A program made the translations under genes and the position numbers. From positions 11,990,080-12,054,079 of the forward strand of contig JABAKD010000030.1 in the NCBI GenBank assembly GCA_012845835.1: DNA of 64,000 nucleotides, read 5' to 3'. Below are positions 1-13,156 of this stretch, piece after piece (within the stretch, counting starts at the first letter, position 1; each line of letters starts with the position of its first letter). The stretch comes from Undaria pinnatifida (lineage: Eukaryota > Sar > Phaeophyceae > Laminariales > Alariaceae). Below the pieces are notes generated by a model. The model made no database searches, was not told the DNA's origin, and worked only from the letters and a program-made list of their open reading frames with translations.

Positions 1-597
1 TCGTGTGCAGAAGGATTGCACAAAGATAACACTAGTAACGGCCCACCCCACGAACTCGGCTACCCTAGGATAACTTTGGACGGCGGTCGGGGCGAACTTC
101 TAGCAGTTCAGCTGTCAGTTATCGAGGGTATACATACCTGGTAATGCGGAGGGGGTGATGTTGTGCTCGTGCTTGGAGTTGATAAGAGTGGACACTGTCT
201 ATGATGTGTGTATGCCTATTTTTTGCTCGTGCTTGAAGTCGGCGAGAGTGGGTTGTGTTTATCTTCCTCTCTTACGATTCGTGTCTATATGAAGACCTTC
301 ATGGTTCGGTCTTCGGTTGTGTTTTGTGACGCGCAGTTATGTGGTGTATTGTTTCCCTCCAGAGCCGCGTTTGGGTTGCGAAGATACCTTGATGGAACAG
401 CCAAGCGTTCAACGTACCGTGAAATGCTAGCGTAAACATTGTTTGCCATCAACGAGTCGAAAGTGGGCCATGAGACCCTCGGCACCATGTAGAGAGCTAC
501 CTGGTACAGACTTTATGGGGAGGTTAACATCAGTGCGCATTGACAATTCTTCGAACCTTGACATGCGGAAGCTGGCGTGCGGAACTGTTCCTGCCAG
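1..597. other. no exon recognised, probably upstream intron of TAM41
   Basis: TAM41 starts at 598 with an exon that already lies in the middle of the protein, so this stretch should be intron or upstream gene sequence. I looked for the part of the family just before the KPV motif and did not find it in any frame. Nothing else is recognisable. Confidence 0.4.
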
Positions 598-3315
598 GTT
601 GCACAAGCCGGTGCGTGTTATCCAAGGCAGCGAGCGGGCTTCACCAATGATTGAGCGCAATCTGATTTCGGCGGTACAAGCCTCTCTGCTTCTTCTTCCA
701 GAGCGCTTCAATGCTCAGGATTTTTACACCACCGTGGCAGGCCTTTCTTACACAGGTACGTCGTAAAGCAGCATTTGCGGGGTCGTTCGCGCACATGTTT
801 GTTTAATGCGGGCACGTGGGCCACACTAGTCGCAGTAGATGTATTTTCCGCCCTCTGAGGGCGACTTCAACCTCAACCCTATACTGGTTATCTACTATGT
901 TGGTTTTTGCCTTTCCGAAACGCGTGGAAGGCTATTCGAACCGAATCGCCTGAATATATAAGAAAACCAGGAAGTCCCGCATTCTTCCTCGGCGAGCGAA
1001 TTGGTGCGCTTGTCGTCTGATTGGTAGACTACCAGTAGCAGTCACACGCTTCCGCTGCGCTCCGAACAACGACCTTCTCTAGGTGATTTCCGCATGTACT
1101 TCGGCGAGAACCCAGACAAGGTCAAGAACATCGTCACCTCGACCCTTGGCAAGTTCCAAGACCTCTACGCGCCTGCGCTTAAGGTACGGTACACCTCTTG
1201 TTGGTTGCGCGCGCATCAACGAGATTGTTCGGGCTTCCGACAGCCACCTCGACGTCATTCTGTTGATGCTGCTGCGTTGTATTGTTCGAACGTCATTGAA
1301 GCAATGCTGCTACTGCTCTGTATTGTCCTAACTTCGTTGAGGCAACTCTGCTGCTGCGGTGTGCTATCCTAAAGTCATTGAAGTAAAAAAATAATGTTCA
1401 TATATCACCCGGAGTGCACCCTACCTGAGCTTTCTATGTACAAAGAGTACGTTCGGCGGCAATCAGCCTGGGTCTCAAACGCTCTAAGCTGACTTGGTTT
1501 GTTGCACTTTCCGTTCGCTCTGCGCTGCTTTCCACAATCAACTCAAAACACCTGCTTGGTACCTGGTACTGTGCAACAACCCTTATCTGACCTTTTGATG
1601 CCGTGCGACTGCCTCAATCCGGACTCTTGGCAGAAAATCCCGGGACTCGCCGCAACAGGAAGCGACTGCTCTTCGTACGGCCAGGATGCGTCTCCTACCG
1701 CTCGACTAGCGCTTGCCAGGTCGCTGCCACGAGCCTTGCGAAATCAGCTCCTCAAGGGCGAAGGTGGGAGCGGATGTTCGTTCTGTGTTCGATGGTTTTT
1801 GTTGTAGTTGTGAGATGTTATGTGACTGCAAAGTCGTTTTGTGTTTGATGTTTTTTTGTGTATTTGTTACATGTGCCTGTGGACTCGTTCTGTGTTTGAT
1901 GTTCTTGGGCTGTGTTTTTTCGATGTCCTCGTAGACTCCTAGCGCCATGATAATCTATTGTATCACCAGAATATAGTTTAGTTGCACGTACATCGCCGGG
2001 TTCACGTAGTCCGTGGGCTTGCGTCATGCAGCGACGGAAGTCATTGGACACCGCTTTAAATTACCCGAATCGCGCACCCAAGCATTTCGTGCAACAAAGG
2101 TCGCTTCTTCATTGAAATGGTACCGATCACCATTTGAAACACTGTGCGCACTCTTCCATTACGTGTAATCGCCAGTAATGGTTGCGTTAACCCCCTATGA
2201 TACCACGTGGTCCCGAGGCTTTCGCCATGTCACGCAGGAAGCTTGACGGGTCACGAAAGGTGCGCGCCTGATATCCTGGATAGGGCAGTGTAGTTCGTGA
2301 TTGGAGACTGAGTGCCGTCGTTCTGGCCATGATTTTATTTTCGTCACGGTAATAGAGGGGTTGACCCCTCGAGAACTGCGTCCCTATTGTTGGGACCAGA
2401 GTACTTGGAATTAGTGTGTCTATTTTTGCGATGGGTAAAGGGCCAAATCCCTCCAATTTGGCGAGTCTTTCCCTACGAGTAGGGTTGCCGAACTCGATCG
2501 ACTTCGGTCCTCTAATTGCATTCGGGAGTGCTCATTTGTGGGAAGAGTTTGACCTGTGTGAGACGCGCTCTACGTGAGGGATGCACATTTTTTTCTTCAT
2601 CTCATTTCTGGAGCTCTACACTTCACCGACAAAGTGTTTTCTTTGGTGAGGAAAAATAAAGTGAAAAACCCGAGGAACAATCCCATGGTCTCGAGCTTCA
2701 CGAACAAAAGACGTTTTATCGTTGCCCTCCGACTATACCCGGTATAGCGTCGATATAGGTGTCGTTCCGATATAAATCGAATATTCTTCAACAAAGCAGT
2801 AGTATCTCTCCTATGATCCTCTGCCAACCTTTGTACCATTTCCATTTCCTTGCCCCACACATTTTCATTTTAGCTACGTATTAGTGATATAGCCTATCCT
2901 AATCCTCATCAAATGAAAAACAAAATTGTTGCAAAAAAACAACGAAATTCCAACCAGTTTGGGTAGTTCCCTCGGCTTATGAGCCCCGTTAGTCGTCAGG
3001 CGGAAATACGATGCCCTAAAAATGTCACGCCTATCCTATCAGTAGCACGTACGTGGTGAATGTAACACCATGCTTCCCCTCACGATACCACATGTAGCAG
3101 GCGCGAAGGGTGCAGCGGTCTTCAACGGTGCTCCGTCTGCGCAAGGAATTTCTCGTGCTCTGGCGGCTGTGGTTTCGAGATCAAGTCTGCGGCAAGGAGC
3201 CAAGGGCCTGCTCACGGCTGGAATGTTGAAGTCCGCGTCGTACTCTTTTGCGAAGGTCACCCAGGCCATCGCTGGAAGAAGAAAACGGCGTGAGCAACTG
3301 CCGCCGAAGAGCTGA
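598..3315 (+). CDS. TAM41: TAM41 mitochondrial CDP-diacylglycerol synthase, C-terminal part (4 exons)
   Basis: Tam41/TAMM41 makes CDP-diacylglycerol from phosphatidic acid and CTP on the matrix side of the inner mitochondrial membrane, the first step toward cardiolipin. Four exons are visible: 598-755, 1083-1183, 1634-1763 and 3101-3315. Each has AG before it and GT after it, and the codon phases match across all three introns. Together they give about 200 residues. They contain the family landmarks in order: LHKPVRVI, LLLPERF, the highly conserved AGLSYTGDFRMYFGENPDKV, a LARSLPRAL helix, and the C-terminal SSLRQGAKGLLTAGMLKSA, ending at a TGA (3313-3315). The N-terminal half, including the nucleotidyltransferase Asp residues, lies outside the window or in exons I cannot see. 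The start of the third exon is the least certain boundary; 1685 would also fit the phase. The gene converges with the CKK gene that ends at 6011. Confidence 0.86.
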
Positions 3316-6010
3316 AACATGGTGTATAGTTTCAGTTTTTTTAGTACTGTATACGTTAAAGTATATCTCAGCCGTGGGATCGATACTGCTCGATACTGCT
3401 CGATATTGCTCGATACTGCTCGATAGTCTTCGTTGCAAGCTGAGTGTAATGTTTCGATCGATTGTATGATGATATACACGGGGGTCTGACGTTGTGAAGG
3501 ATAGAGTACGTTTGTGGCAAGTATAACGGATCGTTTCGAATAGGTGACGCAGGCGGGTTGGCCATATCGCGTTGCGAATTTTTTTGATGCACCTGTTTTG
3601 GTGCTGGTTATAATTAGCCTAGCCCTAGGAGGCAATAACGCGACCCCCCTTGCTGGACTTTTGGCCGATGGCAGCAGTGTATGCGCCAGTGTTGAGTTTT
3701 TGGTTGGTGCCAGTATACTAGGCTGGTAGGGTGCGTTGTTCACTCGCTCGTGAGGGCCATGCATGTACTAACAAAGGCGTTCGTTATCAACGGGGACGGT
3801 CCAATGGTGCTGTGCAGTCATCGATTCCGCTAAATCGTCTCCCTCGGATGTACCAACCCGCAAGTGTTTATTTGTTTTCGTGTGTATTGTATTGTATTGT
3901 ACTGTATTGTGTTGTATTATGTTGTATTATGTTGTATTATGTTGTATTTCACACCAACCCTATAACGATAGCACCAGCACCTCGAGAGAAATCAAGGTGG
4001 TTGTCGGGTTTCCAAGGAGTTGGTTGGCGGGGTAGCAGCGGTGAGATAGCAGCAGCAATGTGGGTTCCTGAAACGGCGATAAGACGTTGGCCACAGCGCG
4101 ATAGTGTGATGATGTTGACGGCCACCCATGTGACCTAGAGGTAGCCGCGTATGATAAACCTCTTCAGCAACTTGGTCATAAGTTTGATCATCAGGAAGGG
4201 GGCTTTATATATACTGTAAAAGTATTCTAGCAACGCCTGGTGTGAATTCGACAACTATAGGGTCACATTTGGACACCCCGTGCGTCTCGTCCAGACTGTA
4301 GCTATACCTGAAGAGAAAATCGCCCGGAGAGCGCATCGCGCGAGAAAGCACAAGCTGACGCGAGTCGCTGAGCGTGGGGGTTCTTGCCCGACAAAGACTA
4401 GCGCAGGAATCGTAGCAGACCCGGGGGGGTGGGGGGGGTTACGTCGTCACCTAAGACACTGGGGTATCGACAAAGACACTACTACACTAATAAAACCGGG
4501 TAATAACCGGGTACCAAGCGTTCTCCCCCAAGATGGCGCTACAACTGCTCAGCAACATTACCACCCGGCGGGTGTTCTCAAATAACCGAAACCACGACTT
4601 CTGTCTCCAGCCCTTCAACCGGCCACATAACTGCGCGATATAACACTTCCTAACGAAAATAATCTACGAATTCTGTCCCCGGCCCTGCCAATCGACCATT
4701 AAAGAAGTACTTCGCGGTTACCGGTGCGCGGCTACTATCGCACTGTGACGCTGCCCCGCCTCTAAGAGGAGGGGGGCGCTGTCATGGAGCTGGATGTGCA
4801 GCCAGGCCCTTGGTTCTTCGTAATCTCGTTGGTTCCACGCTGACCGCGTCCGTGGTCTTGCCTAAAGTCTTGCTGTGCACCTCCCGGAACTCTCTGGCTG
4901 CCGAGTTGTACTTGTAAAAGCCGGAAACCTTTGAGCAAGACGAGTAAGCACGAGACAGCAACTGCTGTGACACATGGTAGCGTAGAGATTCACCCATAAT
5001 GTTTCTGTTTTTTTATTTCTTCACTTGAGGAGCTCTATATCTGCTCTACCTCTGTACCTCACGCTAACGCTGATCTTGAAAAAAACACGAGTGCCCCCCG
5101 ATGAACAACCCCGTCGGCCCTACAATGGGTACATAGAACACCATCCATCGCCTACAACAGGTACATATACCACGATCCGTCGCCTACAATAGGTACATAG
5201 AACACCATTAGAAGCCCAAAACCAAGAATAGCATTCCGGACTAATCGGGTTAAACCCTGCGGGACATCCGCGGAAAAAAACGACAAAAAAAGTTATTAAC
5301 AGATGATTACAGCATCGAAAACACGAAGCAAAACGGGTTGCCATTTTAGGGGTTTGCTAGATTGCACTCCCGAGCACAACTTCCGAAGGACGTTTACGGC
5401 ACGCGCGCAGCACGATTCTTACTGCGCAGGCCGCTCCGCGCTCACGCTAGCGTGTTGGTAAGCCCGCACATCTTGATAGGTTTGATCGCGTTTTAGGTCC
5501 CCAAACGCGTTAAGGAGCCCTGCCATTCAGTACCCCTTACTGGTATCATTGTTCAGCCCCAAAAGAGCTACCCCTACCCTAAGATAGAAACCCCTTAGGT
5601 GCACCAGGGTTTTATGGAAAACCAGTTGGCGTTGGTCTGGAATGCGCTTGGCAGTCGGAAAAGGGCTATGCAAGGACCACTAAAGAGTTATTTTTTTCTT
5701 TTTTCCGTGCTATGTGATGACTGCACAAGTGTCACGTTCGCTTGGAGTTATCAAGTGCCAACAAATGTTGGCCAGCAAACCTCGAAATCAGTCTTCTGAG
5801 GCATGAATGCGCGACATATTTAGACCCCGCATTATTGTAACATCGTCGATCGGCCGTGAAATCATACCACCACCTCCTTAGAATGCGCGACCGAGATTTA
5901 GTCTAAGCATTTACATCGCATAGCCCCCCTGAACGTAGATCAAACGAACAACCTCCTACAGCGCACGGCACAGTCATAAGGTATAGCGACAAGGTGTCTG
6001 ACGTGGAGCT
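3316..6010. other. intergenic between two convergent genes
   Basis: No gene seen. The stretch holds five imperfect copies of a 10-bp unit CGATACTGCT (3385-3430) and a TGTAT/TGTTGTATTA microsatellite (3883-3950). Open frames here are short and show no family likeness or splice structure. Confidence 0.5.
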
Positions 6011-9000
6011 TCAAACGGATGTGAAACCTTCAACTAGTCTCTCCCCGACCAGCGAAATCGTTGCCACGCTAACTCTGGATGCGTGCCGAAGGGTTTGGTA
6101 TTGTAAACTGCTCACCATGGCCGCATCGACTTGTGGAGGACCGACTCCGAACACGTGCTCCGCCGTGTCGTCCTCCTCTGGCCTACAGGCGTAAAGGCCT
6201 TTGAAAGCCAAAAGCTTCGTATGAGTCAGCAGCACGACGAAGTTCGCCGCTGGGTGAGCATCCAGGGCCTGTGGCAACAGACGCAATCGACTAAGTAAAC
6301 ATTTTTTTGATGGGGCGCGGTGACGAGGGCGCTTCTCTGCTAAGGATCGTTGACGTCGGGTCGAGGTCGGGTCGAGGTCGGGTAACCCTCGAGGTTGGAT
6401 CGTGTTACCCTATAATGGCGGGTTCAGCACGCGGTCCAACAAAGTCTGCATGGCACCCGGGTTGACACCAGAGCGCATTTTTGGCCACGCAACACGCGAC
6501 GGAGGACTCCCGGAGGGCTCTTGAGGGCCTCCGGAGGCGTATTAAGTGTGCAGCTTTCGCTAAGGAAGGGGCCGTGAAGCATTTGCGGTGGTTACCTTAA
6601 AATACGCCGGAACAAAGAGTTCCAATACGCATTTATTTTGCTGCATCGTTTTAATGAGCCAACCAAGATCCCATAGCAATATGTATTTTGCTGCATCGTT
6701 TTGAAGAGCCAATCAAGATCCTATAGCAGGTGGAACTACAGCAAATCTAGTTGTTTGCCCCAAATTACGGGTATAGTACAAAAAGGGCCTCCTTTGTTTT
6801 CGCCGGGCCTCCTTTGTTTTTCGCCTGCGGCGAAAACAGCCCATAAACACGACGAAAAAGGAGAGACCTAATTTATTTTCGCCTGAATCGCAAAAGCCTT
6901 CGCAACACTTTATCCCTCTGCAGCGAAACGCGTTGCGCAGTTCAAGAAGTTTTGAGCCGCAACACTCCTTGGGCGCGTGTTGTGAATATGCGTGATTTCG
7001 CGGAAAACATTGCGCTAGCGCAATGGCGTAAAACCTAACATGGGCCGTGGTCGACACCAATGTGCAGCCCCTGGGGGTTGTTTGCTTCCGCCGAGAAAGG
7101 TCCGTGGGCTCTAGTGTCAAAAAGACTGGAGTGTTGTCGCGTTGATGTGTTTGTATCGCACAGTCACGATGCACAAGCGGAAATGATGGGCAAGGAAAGC
7201 AAGGAGACTGCCTGTAAGAACTGGACGAAGAACGACAATCCAAACGGAGACATGCGAGCGACTAACGACAGGCGAATCCTGGCATCTATCTCGCAATCGC
7301 AAGCCCCGTCGCAAAGTTGCTGCAAACAGCCCTACCAGTACGCACGGCAGTGGGTAGTCATACGCACCTCGAGCGCGCGCGTCTTCTTCTCTTGTAGATG
7401 CCCACCAGCCAGACACAAAAAATTGATGGCGTTCCGCACCAATTTGCGATTGGAACGGCGAGAAAAGCTCCGAACAGCAGGAGAAGCAATTCGCGCAGGG
7501 CCCGACGTTGGTACTCTCGCCCCAACCCCACCGCGCCACGCGCCCTCGTAGTTTTTGGCATCTGCAGGACCACGACCTTTGCGGCCACCATTGCCGTGAT
7601 CTTCCTTTTGCGCGCTCAACAAACGTGGTTGTGCCTGAGGCACCCTTGAGGGATCCTCGATGGGCGTCGAAATCACATCGGAAGTTGGTGTTTCTTGCTT
7701 GATAGAGGATCGCCGTCTCGCTTCTTGCTTGGCGTCTTGGGTGCGTCTCTCGTCGGCGTTGTCTGCGGCACCGGCCGCGGCGGCGTTCCTCCGTTGTGAT
7801 TCCCTTGCGGCGGCTTGCCGCGCTTTCTGGTCTTGTCGTCTCTCCTGGACTCAAGGCAGAATGTGGGATGCAGCGAGGCAACGACAGTGAGGGGCGCTCG
7901 ACTATACCCTCCCCCCGGCCACGCATGAAGTGAGTGCACCCGCCCTATCTAAGCACTATTTTTGTCTAGACCGCCACAATAATTATGGCAAACTCACAGC
8001 TGACGTCGTGAGAATAATTTTATAATATGATTATGACCCAGTCATGCATGCAATGAGTACACTCCCCGCGTCTAAGCATTGGTGTTATCTAGACTGACAT
8101 TATTAGTATGGCATTTTTAAAAGTGCTCGTCACTGCTGCGGTGTATTTGTAACTCAAGTGCTGTAGTGCTGTAGTCATGATGGTCGAGAACGGCATTGAC
8201 GTTGTATATACAGGACTGCGCTTTGCCGCCTACAGTACAACTACACGGCGGTATGGCATTTTCTCTTGAGGAAAAAAGGAGAATGCGCCGGGGGGGAGCG
8301 TACGACAGTCAGAGCCATGCTACGCTAGAGGTATCGTTTTCGAACCCAAAGTTTTTACACTAACAGGCCTCCTTAACCGAGGAGCCACCGCAACTCTTTT
8401 CATCTGGTCCACGTTTAAGGTACGATTCGCTAGACGCTTAGCCCATGGGATTGTGTACCAGTCTTAGTTTTAACTTTCTTACAGTCGGTTGTTCGGTGAG
8501 GTCAAGAGCTTCTCAAGTTAGCAACGTCATTGGCGTTTTGATGCCACGACCCCTACCGACCCTTACCGTGGCACGAGTGGTCCTAACAGCAACCGCTCAG
8601 CGCCAGCTCATGTGGGAAAGATGGGCACAATCGTCATGGAAAGTACGCACCTCTGCCTCAGCAAGCTTCCTTGCACGTAGGGCCTTGTACCGTTCTTGGC
8701 GTCTAGCTTGCTCCTCACTCGTCCCTCCAGCTATCCCCGCCTGTTCACCGCTAACATCATCCACCGCGACGTCGAAACTGATTGAGGGAGGGGTCCGCGC
8801 CCTCGTCGCCACAATGCCCTCCTTCTGAACCTGCCGCCCGGCCTTTCGCCAAGGGTTGTCGACCGCTGAACGAGGGAGTGTTTCAGTCGGTCTTGTTGGT
8901 ACAGGAGCAACAACCTCCCCCCGACCAGACCCATCCACAGACGCAACCGCGACCATGTCGGGAGCCAGCTGAAACGGGGTCTCCTTGACAACGGTGGCAG

Positions 9001-12000
9001 GGCAGTTGACTGAGCCGAATCCCCAGGCCTTGATGGTGCGCTCAGGGTGGTCCGGACGCGCGTCCTCTGTTGCATCGTGAGTTTTTTGCGGCAAATATTC
9101 CGGCTCACGAGCATTATCTATTACGCCGACCGTTCTTCCAAGCAAACTCTCCGTCTGACGCACGTTCTCTGCTACACCGTGGGCGTTTTCTTGCACGCGT
9201 TCCTCCTCAAGCACGTTACCTACTACGCCATGAGTTTTTCCTAGCAACGGTTTTGGCCCACGCTCATTATCTGCTACGCCGTTCACCTTTCCCAGCGCGC
9301 ATTCTACCTCATCCGCTCGCGTTGAGGGTTTCAGCTCCCCGAAAGGCAAGCGGGTTCGAGGGGAGCCTGGTGGAACGGATGCCTTCGGCGACTGTTTGTG
9401 GTTGGCGCGAAGGGCCCGTATTCTCTTGAGCACTTCCGCTCCCAACCGGGCTCTTCTAACTCTCCGTTCTTCCTCCCGCTGTTGAAACGCGTACTCGATT
9501 ATTTCCCGTTGGCGCCGAACCTCCATTTGAAGGAGGAGCCTAGCCTTTAATAGATGTCGCTGGTGTGGAGAACTCCGACTCGCTTGTTCCATTGCACCTG
9601 TGCTAGTCACACCCCTGCCGTGGCGGCGCTCACTTTCCTGTCGCGTCGGAGGCGTGTCTGGTTGTCCGAACCACACAAACGCTTCTTGGTCGCGTGATTT
9701 TCTAGCGCCGTCAACAATGCCCTTGATAAGACCACCTGATCTGCTGTCACCCAGGGGCTCTGCATCCTCTCTTCGGCCATCCTCATCGAGATACAAGCCA
9801 TCCCGACTACCGTTCTGAGACATCGGTGTCACAGGCACCGCCAACGCCCCGGTTTGGCCACAAGTAACCCGTTCGACGCGCGACACTTTCGATCGGCTAG
9901 CACGCTGTTCACATCGACTGCTGTCTTCGAGTGGCCGGACAGACTTCAGCCGGGGCGAGTGGGCTTGGATTGCGGCAGCGATTGGGATGCGTGCCCCGCT
10001 GTCGTGATATTTCCCGGTTGGTTGGCTTGTAGATATTTCGGTGCAGGAGCGCTGTTCGTTGAGTGCTCGTTGAGTGTAAACGCTCCTGTCCGAACCCGTG
10101 GCAACAGCACATTGGCGGCTACTGTCGTCATCGTCACCGGTTCTTGGAAACTCTGTAGGCGGCAATTCATGGTCGGGATGTACCACCGCAGAAGTACTAG
10201 ATCTCCGATCTTCTCTGAAATCACTTTTCTCTTGTTGTCGCTCTATCCGATCATTTCTGTCTCTAGAGTCCTTTGCCGAATTAATCGAGGCATCGTACCC
10301 AACCGTACCTCTCTCATTCGAACCGATGCCGGTTTCGTCACTGCTCGCTTCCGAAAATGAAAACTCCGCTTCCTCCTGGCATCGCTCACCGACGTTTCGC
10401 AGCGGCTCTTCATCGCATTCCTTCTCTTTCCAAGCTTCTTTTATGTGCACAGATTGAGTCATAATCGGAGGTGAAGTCGCACGCGAATTTCGAGAAAAAT
10501 CACCACCGAATGGAGTTGGCTTATCGCGTGGGCGAAACGCGTTTCCCTTAGCGTTGGCGCAGGCTAGCGCTAAAGCTCGTCCGGCGCGAGGTGCCCGAAG
10601 TCGCGACCGAAACGTTTGAAGCGGTGACTTTGATTGTTGCGGTTTGTGCGCCACGGTTTCCTCCGAGTCGCACAGGTCGATCACTTGGAGCTCGGCATCG
10701 CTTGTAGAAGCTCGAGGAGGGGGTATGCTACCGTCGCCGTTAAAGAGATGCTCACCGGCCGGGGGAAGCAAACGTGGGGAGACCGGGGGCGAGAAAATAT
10801 GAACCAGTTCGCTTACCCCCTTGTTGGCAGTGCAGCCACCCTCTTTTTCCACAGTGCGCTGGTTGGCATGACATGTGCGTTTAATATCCCCACTACACCT
10901 GTGCGGCGATAACACTGGCGATCTTACTGCCTCTGCTTGCGCAACCGGTGAAGATATTGACTGGCGGAATTTTAGCAAGTCAGACGAAAAGGATACGCCG
11001 CGAGCCGTTCCGCGAGCCGTTCCGGGAGTCGTTCCGGGAGCCCGTTCGTCGCCGAGAACACCGTCCTGAATAACACCATACGTCCGGTACACGTTGTATG
11101 CACGCTTGCTGTATTCCGCCAATCCTTCGCCTTCAACGGACCGAAGCAGAGCGCTGAATGGTGGGTCACGAGAACATCGGGCCGTGAGGTTGGATGGTGT
11201 AAACCCATGATAAGTAGGTTGGATGGAAACGCGCAGTTTGAGCGTTTCATGCACATCCAATGCCGAATGAGAGCAGCAACTGTTTGGCTATAGCGTGGAG
11301 ATGCATGGGACCTGGAACGTGATGTCCAAGCGCGTGGTCAAGCAAGCAACACAAAAGCTGGTGTCCTGCTCACAACTCCGATCACTCACCGGTGTAGGGA
11401 GTCGACGGATATCGGCGGCTTGTCTCCCTGATTTCGCGGACAACTGTTGCTGTTATCCGCTTCCCCTCCACCTCCCTCACCGGCCAGCCCCGTTCTTAAA
11501 TTTGTGTCTCTTTTACACGTGAGTAGCGCCTCTTCTCTCCCTTCGTTTGGATCTCTCGCATTGCTGCCCCCCATGGCTATTTCGGAAGAGTCGCCCTGCT
11601 CCAGGCTGTCTCTTCTATTGAGGCTGTCTTTGCGGTCGGCTTCAAACCATCGCTTTCTTTCCTCTCTCTCAGGGCCGTTTTCCGATAACGCCGGAGAAAA
11701 GCCCGTCACCGGAGGCTGAAGGGGCAGCCGTGCGCGTGGAGAACTGCAGGGATTGGGGAGACTGAGGCCGCCGCTCAAAGATTTTCTACTGTTTAGCCTA
11801 TCACCAGACACAGTCGAGTCCGACGATATGCGAATCGTTCCGGGCGCGGAGTTCGTAGCCACGGCTTCAGCTTCCAGAATCGACTCTTCGGTGGTTTCGC
11901 CATCAGCATCCTTCCCCCGAAGACGACTGTCTCTCGTCTCAGCGCTCTCGATGTGGTTTTCTTGTCGACGAAACTTGCTGCCATCATTTGAACGTAAAAT

Positions 12001-12227
12001 TAGGCCACCACCGTTGGATGACAAGTTTGACGCCGCGCATGCAGCAACGTTCTCAAGCCCTTGTCGCCTGCTGTCACCGCCGGCCAGCGCGAGTTCTCCT
12101 CCGGTAGCGGGCGCGACGGTGGTTGGGTTCCTTTTTCCAGACCCTGCTAAAGCCCTCCGGAGCGCGTCCACCTCCTCGCGCTTTATCTTGATAGTCGCCG
12201 CCTTCTCGGCCTTCCTCAGGCGTGTCA
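6011..12227 (-). CDS. CAMSAP: CAMSAP/Patronin-like protein with C-terminal CKK domain (5' end not found)
   Basis: CKK-domain proteins bind and stabilise microtubule minus ends. Four minus-strand exons join in phase: 12227-11390, 11279-8651, 7844-7368 and 6268-6011, about 1399 residues with the stop at 6013-6011. The CKK domain is split by the last intron. It starts with RKLVRNAINFLCLAGG and HLQEKKTRALE, and continues with ALDAHPAANFVVLLTH, LLAFKGLYAC, VFGVGPPQVDAAMV and a closing beta-rich segment. This aligns without gaps to the animal CKK core around the last splice junction. Before it lies a charged helix rich in R, K, E and Q spanning the 8651/7844 junction, and another coiled-coil candidate around 9420-9560. 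The remaining roughly 1000 residues look disordered (Ser, Arg, Glu, Pro). Animal CAMSAPs start with a calponin-homology domain; none is visible here. The first exon begins with two bases of a split codon, so at least one upstream exon is missing. The start at 12227 is a splice-acceptor guess. Confidence 0.85.
6631..6730. repeat. 50-bp tandem duplication in the last CKK-gene intron
   Basis: Two adjacent copies of a 50-bp unit share TTTTGCTGCATCGTTTT and a following GAGCCAA..CAAGATC core with a few substitutions. It lies inside the 6269-7367 intron. A smaller duplicated GGGCCTCCTTTGTTTT follows near 6785-6820. Confidence 0.7.
9060..9305 (-). repeat. five 17-residue repeats coded inside the CKK gene
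   Basis: Read on the minus strand in the CKK gene frame, five consecutive imperfect 17-residue units follow one another: LGKVNGVADNERGPKPL, LGKTHGVVGNVLEEERV, QENAHGVAENVRQTESL, LGRTVGVIDNAREPEYL and a diverged fifth. The unit is 51 nucleotides, so copy-number change would keep the frame. The conserved pattern is roughly HGV-x-x-N. I do not recognise it as a known domain. Confidence 0.8.
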
Positions 12228-13009
12228 CTGAGTCGAGCAATACAGAAACGGCACAACATAGAGATACGAAAGCGGGGTGGGTCGGGCGAATCTAAAGCGT
12301 CAGAAGTAAGCAATGAAGAAGCCGTTTGGTGGTTGAGGTGATGAACACATGCGTGCAACCAAAAAAAACACACCACCATCATCATCGTCAGCTTGATGGA
12401 CAAAGCAGTTGTTCGTTTATCGACACATTGATAGCGGCTACATGTGTACTTGTGATACACCAGCTGCGGGGGCATCCTGCAAGATGGTGCCCGGCACCCC
12501 GTGTATTCTGTTTCGCCACTTCCGCCTCGTTTCGCTGTGAAAATAACAACACGAGGCAATCTACTCCCCTCCGATGATGCGTACAAAGATACACGTAGAT
12601 ACGGCACCGGTTTCTCGGAGCTAGACAGGGTCCACCCCAAGATAGGGGCTGGCAACACACTGTTCAAGGTAGAACACACACCCACAATAATGGCAACTCA
12701 AACGAACCAGGTAGAAACTCAAAAGGGGGATTCGAGAGGCGCCGAGGACCATGCCGTTGCTACTGTCGGCTGAAGGGTTCAAACAGCCCCAGCGGTAGGA
12801 GCTTGCACAGGCCCACTCCCACCAGCGAAGGCTACACCGGAGTCGGGCACACCGCGAGCGTGACCGAGCGCGAGAATACCCCGTAGCGATTGCAGCATGC
12901 GCCTACTCCCACCCTCACCGTTTTGGCTAGCCCATCCTCACTGGTAGGGGTGACATGACTACATCACCAATTTTTTCTGAGCCTCTTCACTCGACGATGT
13001 TTATACTGA

Positions 13010-13156
13010 ATACACTACATACACATCATACACATCATACTCATCATACACATCATATGAATCATATGCATCATACACATTATACACATCATACACATCA
13101 TACACATCATACACATCATACACATCATACACATCATACACATCATACACATCATA
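13010..13156. repeat. 9-bp satellite, unit CATACACAT
   Basis: About 16 near-perfect copies of a 9-bp unit, with a few variants near the left end. Because the unit is a multiple of three, all frames stay open and read as His-Thr, Met-Cys or Tyr-Asp-Val runs. These are not genes. Confidence 0.92.

Noticed and set aside
3039-3764. 241-codon minus-strand frame
   Set aside because: Antisense to the last TAM41 exon, with a repeat-derived SSIEQYRA segment.
7117-7926. 269-codon minus-strand frame
   Set aside because: A different frame of the same DNA (7844-7368) carries the CKK domain with correct splice sites, so this one is a shadow.
13010-13156. Possible CRISPR array
   Set aside because: Nine-base units without spacers in a eukaryotic genome; no cas genes.
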